NCBI RefSeq assembly: GCF_050908995.1
Contig: NC_135128.1
Coordinates: 11,127,114-11,191,113, forward strand
Origin: Andrena cerasifolii
Taxonomy: Eukaryota; Arthropoda; Insecta; Hymenoptera; Andrenidae
Direction: 5' to 3'
DNA: 64,000 nt
Positions 10,879 to 20,529 of the stretch are shown here, one piece after another. Positions within the stretch are counted from its first letter, which is position 1. Every line of letters starts with the position of its first letter. The notes below the pieces were generated by a model that worked only from the letters and a program-made list of their open reading frames with translations, ran no database searches and had not been told where the DNA came from. Made by a program: the position numbers and the translations under genes.

Positions 10879-12421
10879 ATTCTTCCTTCGCTTCCAAGTT
10901 ATTTCGCGACTTTTAAGTGGACACTGATGACAGGGATATCTGGCTAGTCGAATTGGAGGGCGTCAGTCGTTCGAGATGATATAGATTAAAGTGAATGAAT
11001 GTGTGAACGTCCTGGGCTGCTCCATTGAAAGATCCGACATGTGGTAAATCAGATATTCAAGATTATTTATCTTCTGCCATTGAGGTGATCAACTCGTTTC
11101 TATCAAAAGCACTCGCTGTGCACGTTTCTACGTGTGAGAGTGAGTAGTAAGAAGAGCATATGAAGGGTAAGGGGAAAGAGGGAATGTCACAAAACAGCTT
11201 TATCGAGAAAATTAAATTTTAATAATTTAGTCCATCGGTAAAGAAATGAGGTTCAACGAATTTACTTTTCTTATATAATTTTCGTCTTAAATAATTTCCT
11301 GTTTTACCTTGACAACGCAGGCTCATGCTGAGACAAAGAGTGACAATCCTTTTTTTGTTCCAGTGCAGAGTGGACATTTCCTTTTTCTAACCAGTATACC
11401 ACATCTTCAACGTTATCTTACGGAGGCATTTGCACTTTATAAACGTTATGTGAGTCGACAGTTCTGTAGTCCCAATTGTCGCCAACAAAACATTCTATAA
11501 ATCGCAAAATCACGAAAAATAGACATTCCCGATTTTCCCCTTACGTTGAACAAGTTCATAGGAAATTTTTAAAATATATTTAGCACTATCCTACACTAAA
11601 TTCGTCCCATTTTCCACCACCCCAATTCAATACCATTAAAAGGTTACCATCAAAGACATTTCCCAGAGTATTCCCGAACGGAGGAAAGAATCCCAGCAAA
11701 ACGGCGAAGCCACTTCGAAGCGGATATCCCAGAAGATTCCATCGAGCCCCGTCGGACGGTCATAATCACTGGACAAGTCTCCATTGGGCCGAGCCGCGCC
11801 GCAGACATCCGCTCGGGCACGGGAAGGGGTTGCGAAGCCACGATATGAGATATAGAGGTGTTGCGCGGACAATAGATACGGAATGCGGTTAACCGAAGAA
11901 AGCTGAAACGGGGAGGAAGTGGATAAACCGAGAAACAATAAAGTGGAATGGCTGGGCACGGGAGTAAATGGGTAACGACGTTTGAATCGACGGGGTTGGG
12001 CCACCCGAGGGAGCCGACGGTGTCGTCCTCGGTGAAAGTGTTCGCTCGGATTCCTTTTTTCCACCCCCTAGCCGAGCCAGCCACGCTCAAGTTTGCCGAT
12101 GGACCGTTTAACCTTCCTTTCTGTCCCACCCCCGACTCACTTGCTTGCATGTGTCAGCGTACGTGCAGGCGCACGGACACGCGGACAGACGTTGTACGAA
12201 GGTCCCGCGTGCCCCGAGGCGTTTATGTGTTCATAAAACTCGAAGGATCGCTTTGAGTCGCCGAGGAACGCGCTCCGGCTGCCTCGTAGGAGCAGCGATA
12301 CGACCTGGGATCACAGAGGTGGAGGGTGAAAGGTGGGACGTGGCGGAAAGGAAGTGGAAGAGAGCTTGGTGGCGCACGATGCCTGTGTAGGAGGGTGCTA
12401 AGGGGGTGGCGAGAGAGCGAA

Positions 12422-12585
12422 CGAGGGTGTTTTTCCACCACCAGTTGCTCGCGGCATCCGCAAACCCCTCTCGATCCTGATGGTACAGAACGAGACGCAC
12501 AGAGGGGAAGACGGAGCCAGAGAACTGTTCAGACCATAAAAGTCTGAAACTCGCTTCCACCGTCCGCTTCCTGTTCCTCTCTTCA
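12422..12585. repeat. Local non-coding paralogous segment, pair II copy A
   Basis: This segment aligns in direct orientation with 13453-13582. Shared blocks in order are CGAGGGTG, a T run, CCACCAGTTGCT, GC..GC(A)AAACCCC.CTCGA, TAAAAGTCTGAA followed by CTC, GTTACC/CTTCCACCG-type CCG..C, and CTTCC.GTCCTCT-type pyrimidines. The exact matches CCACCAGTTGCT and TAAAAGTCTGAA are the strongest. Spacing between the copies is about 1.03 kb. Neither copy has terminal inverted repeats. Confidence 0.55.
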
Positions 12586-13032
12586 ACGTTCGGCCTCCTC
12601 GACCTCGATACACAGCCAGGGGGGGCTTCGAGGGCGTAACGAGGAACGCCCGCGGACACGAGAAAAAAGTCCCTGCCACGGTTTAACGCATCGGCGTAAC
12701 GACCGTGAAGGAGAATCCGACGATGCTCGCTGATGGAATTTAGATTAATGGAGGCTGAGCTGGGCCCAGCCGAGTGTATGCTCGTCGAAAATTCTTCACG
12801 ACGCGAGCGACGGATTGATTTCTCGACACCTGTCGCTTTGTATCCTCCCGCTTCTCGCGTCGGCTACTGCCGCGTGCGAGATGTACTCGGCTGAGAAAAG
12901 TGGCGCGGGATGAGAGGGTAAAAGACTTTATGGGAACGCAATTGTAGCTACTGAGTTTTCAAGAAGCTAGATTTTGTTTAGTAGAATGTTTATGTTTTAC
13001 AATTATACTTAAAATTATGGCACATGACCAAG
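12586..13032. other. Gene-free stretch between the two pair II copies
   Basis: CpG-rich sequence to about 12910, then AT-rich. No coding region, RNA gene or repeat is evident. Short overlapping open frames have no recognisable similarity. Confidence 0.5.
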
Positions 13033-13165
13033 CAGTGACGCGCGCGGGATTTAATTTTAGGGGAGCCGAGTTGAAGAAATAAAAATATTTTTAATAGAAA
13101 TTCAATAGAACTATTTAAGTGAATATAAAGATTTATTTAAAGAAGAAAATTCAGTTTTTTTTTCT
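13033..13165. mobile_element. Decayed copy of the 20.3-kb hAT-type family, inverted
   Basis: Starts CAGTGACGCGCG. Read on the plus strand it matches the reverse complement of the 59.4-kb copy: GGATTTAAT, GGGAGCCGAGTTGAA, AAAAATATT, a TTCAATA block and a TTTATTTAAAGAA block. Its far end dissolves into a T-rich run and the second terminus is not recognisable. No 8-bp duplication was found. Confidence 0.6.
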
Positions 13166-13452
13166 TTTTTATGCAAGAAATATTGAAAAATGCGACTAAA
13201 AGCTCCACCAATTCTGGAAATGAAATGGCAAGGGAAACGCGACGATCGAAAGCATCCCCCTGTTTCGCGATTTAACACTAAACCCAGTTGCTCCGTGACA
13301 GGAGCAAATACCTTCACAATTTTCCCTTGCGCAACAGAACGGGGAGGAGTGAATGGAGGGTGGCCCGTGCGAGAGGGGTTTCGGTTAGCCGTTGTCAACG
13401 CGTAATCGTAAACCGATAAAAAGCGAGCGCGAAGATTTCGAAGAAACTCGTC

Positions 13453-13582
13453 GAGGGTGGTAGTTTTTTTTCAGCCACCAGTTGCTGCCAGCAGAAAACC
13501 CCACTCGAATCGACGCCGCATTACCGTAAAAGTCTGAAGCTCTCGGTTACCGCCGTTGCTTCCGTCCTCTTCTTTTTCCCTT
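13453..13582. repeat. Local non-coding paralogous segment, pair II copy B
   Basis: This is the partner of 12422-12585. It carries GAGGGTGG, TTTTTTTT, CCACCAGTTGCT, AAAACCCC, ACTCGAATCG, TAAAAGTCTGAAGCTC and a pyrimidine-rich end GCTTCCGTCCTCTTC. The matches continue over about 130 bp and then stop on both sides. Confidence 0.55.
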
Positions 13583-16500
13583 TTCCGACCGTCCCCCTAC
13601 CCCCTTCGCGCTCGCTCGCCCCCATCGCGGCCTCAGACTCTCTTCGAGCACGAAACTGGGTTAGAGAGAATAAAACGGGAAATACCAGCGAGCGGCCGAT
13701 TGCAAGGAGGGGAAACAGAAGCACCGTTGATTCCGTGATCCCGCGCGATTTCGTACGTTCAGATCGTCGACAGAAGTTGCGCAAAAGCACGGAAGCTCGG
13801 CTTTGTTAGCTGGGGAAATGGTTCAAGGTCGGGCAATTGAAGGCTGCTTACATCGATGCCAAACCACGTTGCGGAATTCCTTCTCGCTTTTCCAAATGGA
13901 CCACGCGTTGCAGCATACACAGTGCTTTCTGCCATCTGAATATACGTAATTACAGATGTTAATTTCATAGTGAGAAATAATAAAGAAAGTTTGTCATAAA
14001 GTTATTCGATTGCGTGCCACCGAAAGCTCGACAGTGAAGAGTGTAGAGCCTCGTAGTCTAGTTCAAGGTAGATATTTTGACTCCCTAGTTGTAAAGGGGT
14101 AGTTTGTACTCGTATTAGTCCATTTTGATTTCACTTTATAGCAGAAACGAATATATTTCTAATTCTCTATTCAGAATCTGAGATTCTACACAGGAGGAGT
14201 AAACAATTATCGAAATCATCGATTGGGCATTGCGTGGTCGAACATAGAAGCATTTTACGCCCTGCTAGGTAGTCAGGACGAACTTATTGCTGTGCCTGAT
14301 AAAAAGTCGACTCCTCAGGCGTGCCCCAAGCGAAACAGTTTCATGGAAAACGTTCAGCTTCCGGCGGTTTCAGGTTTAAACTTGACGAGATAAGATGTCT
14401 GAATATATTCAAAGCGCGGCTCCCACTGAGGCTGCCAGGCTTGTATTTATTTCGAGCCGGTCGCGCCTTGGCAGAAAATTAATTCCCTCAATTATGCCGT
14501 TTTTAGCGTATACCGCTTAAGAAACATCTACTCGCGATCCGCGAGTAGAGTCGTGCATTATGCTTGGCCGGAGGCGACGCGCACCCTACAGCAGTCTCTG
14601 CTTACATTAGCCACCCTTATGCAAATTAATACGAAACAAAGTACACCGATGCGATCCTTCAACCCTTCGCCATGGAAAAGATATACTGTTGTCCCTCGTC
14701 TAGACTCTGTGCTCAAGGCTTTACGTGGGCTGCCATCGCAACCCGCCGAAATTATAACACTTTGAGTATCATGTACCCATAGTACTGATTTCCGTGCAAA
14801 AGTCCATCTGCTTTATTTGTGTGTTCCTCTGTTCAATCAGTGATTACCTAATTATCTCTTAGAACCTGGAATTCTTTGAGGATTTAAATTTACATACGTC
14901 TGAATTGTTGCATTTCAGAAATAATAGAAGTTCTCTGGAAGCTTGATGGAACATTTTAGAGGAGTGGTATTAAAGAATAACATTGCTGTAGTGAATTCTG
15001 GGTGTTTGTTTTTTTTTTTTTTTGAGTTTTCATAGCAGAGGTGGCGGGCTCGAGTCCTCATCGATGGTGGAAAGCTCGCAGCAGGTGGAAAAAGCCAATT
15101 GCAACAGACATTAGGTGGAGTAGGTAGCGGAGAAGGTAGCCCGACGGTGGTAGAATGAGGGATGGGCCGAGTGTCCAGGTTGGAGGGTCGTTTATTGATC
15201 TCTCAAGTCCGAACCTCGCCTCGTGTACAAGAGGGACCTAACCCCATCCCATTCGCCCTCGTGACTGGCCACAACCACCCCAGCGGCCGCACGCCGAGAC
15301 ACTGGACACAACGACTCCCTCCTCGGCCTCTCCTTCCACCTTATTCCACCCTCTTGGGGAAATAGGTTCCCAACCAGAACCCTTTGCTCGTTGCAGTGAA
15401 ACGTCGAGCTGCTGGATATATTCACAGAAGATCGAGCGAAAAATTGACACACTTTCTGACACACTTAATCATCAGAATTCCAATCGACGGTAATCGCTAT
15501 CTGATCAACCACTGACTACCCTCGAAGAACAACATAAACAGATGGACTTAGCGGTGACAATCCCCCTCTTTTTTCCTCCAACTATCCTGCTCGTTGGAGC
15601 TGATAGACTCGTGAGCCGTCGACTATTCTAATAGGAATCCCATCGTCGTCACAGCGACGGGACAATGGAGAGAGATGTTCCCGCTTGAGAACCGTCCACT
15701 TAGCCGAAGGGTTGCTAGTTGCAGATAACTTATTCCAGCTTCGCCGGCTGCCCACTCACCCTCCGACGGGAACCCTCTCGCGCAGATCTTGGGCTGGCGA
15801 GCAAGCGGTCATCTTGTCTGCCGGTCCCTCGTAATATGGATCGTGCTCTGCGCGAGCCATTTCCACGAGGTCTTAACAACACCGTCGGTACAGGTTGTCG
15901 ATAAATCGAGAGCCGTCTAGCCCCGTCTGACACGCCTCTGCAAAGAGACGTCCGACACCTGCTTCGAATCTGCTCGCTGACCAGCTTCGGACAGTTGCAG
16001 GCGGATGTTTTTCCGCGGCCGGGCTTACCGGCAGCCGCTGGAAAGTCGAGGAAACAGCGGGTGCACTCGAGGAACCAACGGCGCGAGATGATTCGTTGAA
16101 AGGGGGATGATTCTTTGACGCGTGTTAAGGGCGAAGAGCGGGCCGCCGCGCCGTCCCTCTTGGCCGATACAATGCGAAGTACCGAGAGGGATTTCCGAAG
16201 AAAAGACACGTAACGCTCGACGTTTGAACATCGATTGACCTTTCAGCCAACTGTTCCGTTCGTTACTCGAGGCCTTTGGGTATGAACGGGGTTGTAAGGG
16301 GAGCGGAGTCAATGGAGTCGCAAGTTGACGTCTCCGGGACTGCTCTGGGGGTGGAAGCTTTGGTGGTTGCTGTGTTTTATTCGAGGTGCAATAGCTTTAT
16401 ATTTCGTGGGTGGAATTGGTACAATCTGCTTCAAGTAATGACTATTGCAAGTGGTGGTTAGCTGAATCATTTCGTACAAGGACTTATTTACCTTTTTTTT

Positions 16501-18769
16501 TTCATTTGAGAATAGATTCAATTTTGCCCCTCTTATCTGTTATTTGAGTAAAACTTGCAGTAATTTAATTTCACCCCACATTTTCATCCCTCTACCAAAT
16601 AAAACAACTTGCTCGTCCGATAGATAAGCTTAGACTCATCAAATGTATCTAAATATCGTCTTTCAATGAAACGTTTTACTAAAGCAGAAAAGGATTCATT
16701 TTTTAAAATCACAAAGAGTGCACAGGGCTTTGAAAAAAAAAGGGAATATCGTTACCTAACGTGCAACAATGCTTTGGATGGACGCAATCGTCCCTTCTGA
16801 TCCTTTGACACGCTCGATAGCATATCGCGAGCCACATCGCGGATAGCGGCGCTCTCATTCATCAGGAACGATTCGTCGGTCCGGCTACGAAATGAAAAAC
16901 GCGAGGGGGAGGAGAATAGGAGAAGAAGAAGCAAGCGAAGTGGTGGAAGCGGTGGAGAGGAGAGAAGTTCGCACGCAAGAAAGTTCTTTGATAATTCTGC
17001 AATCTCATTCCCCGGTTCATTTACTTTCTGTCCCCCACCTGTCTACACCTAGTTAACCGGGCCGGGAGTTTTGCATCCCCGCTTCTAATAATAGCTATCG
17101 CTTCATACATTTTCATGGCATTACAAAATCGGAACAAATAGAGTGTACACGCGGCAATTACGAATGCATTATGCAATATAAATATTGATGCTTCCTGCAA
17201 AAACGAAACGCCGAACGAGGCGAACGGAATGCAAAGGAACCGCGAGGAGAAAGCAAGGGGATCCCAACGATAACGTCTCTCGATGGGTTTCGATCTTTCC
17301 CCTGGCCCCGCTGTGCGTTATTATACATTTCCCTGGGACGTGTCGCGAAAAAGCAATTTCATTCGACTGCCTCCGATCGCTAACGGCATTTATTTATTCG
17401 CCTATATTGAGAGGAGCATGGGACGTCCGTGTTCGACAGTCGAAGACATTCGTTACGAAGCTTCGGCGGATAAATATTAAATGTTCCTTACGGGGAGCTA
17501 AGGTTTACGGCGCATCAGAGCTAATCGCGAACTGTCGCTCACCGGTAAATTAGTCTTGTCTCGAATTAATTTAATATCCGCGTCTGGCATTTATTGAGCT
17601 CTATCAAATTCTGAGAGGCAGAAAGTATATGCATTATTTCACAGTGGATTCGATTCATTTAGCGAGGGTCTTATTAGTGCGGTTTACAGTGACGATTTAA
17701 AAGTGGCAAGGGATGAATGAGAATTCGGTGATACGTACAGGAAATAGATATTCTATCTCCACCGTGTCATAACATCTCATCAAAGTTTTACTGCACGATC
17801 CTGTGAGATTCAATTTATACATATTTCCGCATGCATGTGCGAAGGGGAAAAGTTATTTGGAAATTATCGATCATCAAAATGGTAAGCAATATTTTGCCGC
17901 TCAGAACATCCTCCCTCTCTATGAATCATACCTAAACATTTTCACCTTTAAATCGAGTGAGTTTACATATCTATCTAAGAACGTTTGAAGATGCATCGCC
18001 ACAGATTTGCAAAATAGAATCCACAGACAAATTACCAAGGTAGTCAAATAGAATAGGAATAATCCTAACTTAATATTACCCCCGCTATAATTTCATGTCA
18101 GAAACAAAAGCCCTAAGAGCCCGAAATAAACCACAGAATCCTCCCCAATCCTATTACACCATTTTTTCAAAACTCCACACTATCATCTTCAACAAATGAT
18201 TCAAAAACACATCTTCCTCCACCGCCACCCAACCAATTTCCAAGCTCCCTATCCACCTGCAAGCGTTTCCCACCTTCCTTCTTTCCCCATTCATGATCTC
18301 GTTCGGATTGATAAAGACCACGCGATCGACGCTCGCGGCGCGAAGAGGTCGCTCGGGTGGAGTTTGCAGCGAGGCAGTCGCATACGCGCGAACGTCAGCA
18401 TCATCGCGGCTTGCAATTCGACGCGGACATCCTCGGTAAGTGTGCGTGGCGCACACGGCTCGGGGAAAGCGTGTGTGGCTGCGCGCGAGCCAGAGGCCAA
18501 TAAAACTTAACTCCTAATTAAGAAGCGTGAAGGATGAATCTATTATCCGCGGGGGCCTTGCCAACGCAAATACGCCGGCAGTAATGTCGCCGTTGGTACA
18601 AACATACCCACGGACAGGGCCTGGCATACGTGTTCATTAGGCGTATTTGCTGTTTAGCATTTCAAATTCGGCAAGAGAGAGCGCCAGCGCGATACAGAAG
18701 CCACCGCGCGTCAGTGAACCGCGGCTGCCGCCCCGCAGCCCAGCCAGCCCTCCCCCTTTTGGCAATCAA
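13583..18769. other. Gene-free stretch
   Basis: No gene is supported. It includes a pyrimidine-rich start (13556-13625), a T run (15009-15023), CpG-rich segments (about 15050-16330 and 17200-17530) and AT-rich ones (about 14760-15030, 16480-16740, 17570-18200). The open frames seen on both strands around 15730-16210 lack known domains. A GTAAGT donor-like hexamer occurs at 18436, but such hexamers are expected by chance several times in this window. Confidence 0.5.
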
Positions 18770-18825
18770 ATATTTTAATTCAATCGTTCTGCTAATGATC
18801 CGTCTTACATTCGGTACGTGGGTGC
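18770..18825. repeat. Local non-coding paralogous segment, pair III copy A
   Basis: About 55 bp match 20031-20077 in direct orientation: ATATTTTAATTCAATCG, then CT..TAATGA, CG.(C/T)TTA.ATTC, GTACGTGGGTG. I count only about nine or ten differences. The copies are about 1.26 kb apart. TTAATT and TAATGA cores give it a homeodomain-site-like look. A weaker third resemblance (TTAATG....TTTATC....GTACGT) sits at about 19917-19945. Confidence 0.6.
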
Positions 18826-20030
18826 CTCAGCCCGCTATCGCGCCCGGTCCTACCTCTCAATTCGTGCCTGGGCCCAATCGGTGACTTAATTATGTGCAAT
18901 CCGGCGGAACGATGCGCGGATTCTTGCGCACGGTGTCTGATGTCTGATCAACGGTATCGCCACTGTTTATCCGCTACAAGCTTGGGAATTACATTGAAAA
19001 GGGGAGGTGGAGAGGTTTTTGGATGAAACGGGGTTTGATGAGTGTGAATTCCTGAGGATTGAATATTGGGATCTAAGAGATCACTTTTTAAAGTGAAGTC
19101 TTGGGGAGAAATAGTTTTGAAGAAGCTGACTGCAACCTTTTCCCACCCGCGACGCCACCAGCGCATGTGCCACTTGCCACCGGTGTTTTAGGTGTATTTA
19201 AATTGTATTAATTTACTTCTTAATTTCTATTTCTATACTAAGTGCATGTATCTATGATTATTACTAGCTATTATTAATTCAGCAGATATAAAAAATAAAT
19301 TTGCATCTTTTAGGTTAGAAAGACGTAAAATCTGACAAAAGAAGAAAAAGATATTAGAAGTAAACTTTACAATAAAAAAATTTCAAACATTCTATAATAT
19401 TTTATGATTTTCTACTTTTGTTGCCATTTTAATTTTGCAATCAACTGTCAGCAAAGGTACATGAGCTAGTGGCGCCCTCTGCCCAGCTTCCCCGTTTGTG
19501 ATGTATTCGTTTCTGAGGGTGCGCTTGAAATTCTAGCTGTGTTTCATTGAAGAAGGGTGATGGCAGGGAAATTTGGTAGCTGCTTTGCATCCACCTGCAA
19601 TTTTGAGTATCACTGAAGTTAGAACCGGTCGTAAACGCGCGAAGTTCTCGTTTGTGCGAAACCACCGTCGTAAAAGAACAGTGGTGTGACGAAACGGGGG
19701 CTCGGATCCTTCTCAATCGCGATCTTAATAACGCCCACGCACCGCAGAGTGGAACGAGTAGTTTTAATTTGCGGATGACGATGAAATCTCGGACTTAATT
19801 GTGTCTTCCCGTCCCTCGAGGGCCGCGGGCGTTTCATCGGCTCGTTTAAATAAATTTTCACGGGTAGCAGGGATCACGGGGCGCTCGAATTTAATCGCCG
19901 GAACCGTAAATATTCCGTTAATGCGTTTTATCTGAACGTACGTCTGGCCAATTGCGATCGGCCGTGCGTGCGCCGGGCGATTTTCAGGACGAACCTGCGG
20001 GGGCGGCGGGGCCGGAGAAGGGCAAGGAGG
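18826..20030. other. Gene-free stretch between the pair III copies
   Basis: Nothing coding is evident. About 19190-19440 is an AT-rich island with sharp edges. CATGTGCC on its left and GGTACATG on its right are weakly inverted, which is not enough to call an element. The rest is CpG-rich unique sequence. Confidence 0.5.
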
Positions 20031-20077
20031 ATATTTTAATTCAATCGCCCTATTAATGACTCGCTTTATATTCAGTA
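20031..20077. repeat. Local non-coding paralogous segment, pair III copy B
   Basis: Partner of 18770-18825. It carries ATATTTTAATTCAATCG, CT.TTAATGA, CGCTTTATATTC and AGTACGTGGGTG in the same order and spacing. Sharing 17 consecutive identical bases at the left end makes chance resemblance unlikely, even in an AT-rich word. Confidence 0.6.
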
Positions 20078-20339
20078 CGTGGGTGTCCATCTTTCGCGCT
20101 CGCATTACTCTCAGTGTGTCTTTTAATTCCGATCATCGGCTGGCCGTGTATATCATCGATTTAATTATTCCTCCTTCTCCGCGATGTAGCGACCAGATTT
20201 CTAACGATCTTACACCGATTACATTCATCATTTAAATACTACCCAGAATAAGATTTCAAAAGTCGAGTTGTCTACAAGAAAAGATACAAATCTGAAAATC
20301 TAAAATACAAAAATTGCAAGCGAAAGTTTAATTAGACAA

Positions 20340-20347
20340 CTCTAAAG
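20340..20347 (+). repeat. Left 8-bp target-site duplication of the 20.3-kb hAT element
   Basis: CTCTAAAG, identical to 20522-20529 on the other side of the element. Confidence 0.92.
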
Positions 20348-20521
20348 CAGTGGCGCACTCAGAGGAGGAATAAGGGATCGCGGCATCCCCAAAGAAGTGG
20401 CTTTGTAAAAAAAAGAAAACTAGATTTTATTCTTTAAATAAATTTTTATAATCACCTACTGAATTTTTTTGAATTTGCATTAAACTCAGCTCCCCAAGAT
20501 TGAATCCTGCGTGCGCCACTG
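20348..20521. mobile_element. Intact hAT-type MITE (174 bp) with perfect target duplication
   Basis: Ends are CAGTGGCGCAC and GTGCGCCACTG, a perfect 11-bp terminal inverted repeat. CTCTAAAG flanks it on both sides (20340-20347 and 20522-20529), a perfect 8-bp duplication. This combination identifies the hAT superfamily. The interior is AT-rich with TTTAAATAAATTTTTATAATC and GAATTTGCATTAAA and has no coding capacity. Relatives lie at 7362-7511, 13033-13165 and 59348-59539. The perfect duplication and ends make it the youngest-looking of the four and a good reference for the family. Confidence 0.92.
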
Positions 20522-20529
20522 CTCTAAAG
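20522..20529 (+). repeat. Right 8-bp target-site duplication of the 20.3-kb hAT element
   Basis: CTCTAAAG, identical to 20340-20347. Confidence 0.92.

Larger units (their letters stand above)
7512..12421. other. Gene-free stretch including the window's longest open frame
   Basis: No gene is supported. The longest open frame of the window (217 codons, minus strand, 7725-8378) lies here, but its translation matches no family I know, shows no domain or signal peptide, and is overlapped by other frames on the same strand. About 8820-9160 is CpG-rich with an alternating CG tract. 9779-9824 is a C-rich run (G-quadruplex potential on the minus strand). 10850-10878 is a perfect small hairpin. About 11170-11640 is AT-rich. 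The rest appears unique. Confidence 0.5.

Noticed and set aside
18290..18445. CpG-rich segment ending in a GTAAGT donor-like site (possible 5' exon)
   Set aside because: A six-base donor match is expected many times by chance in 64 kb. No start codon context, acceptor or downstream exon was found.
19190..19440. Sharp-edged AT-rich island flanked by CATGTGCC and GGTACATG
   Set aside because: The inverted match is seven of eight bases only, with no duplication or known interior.
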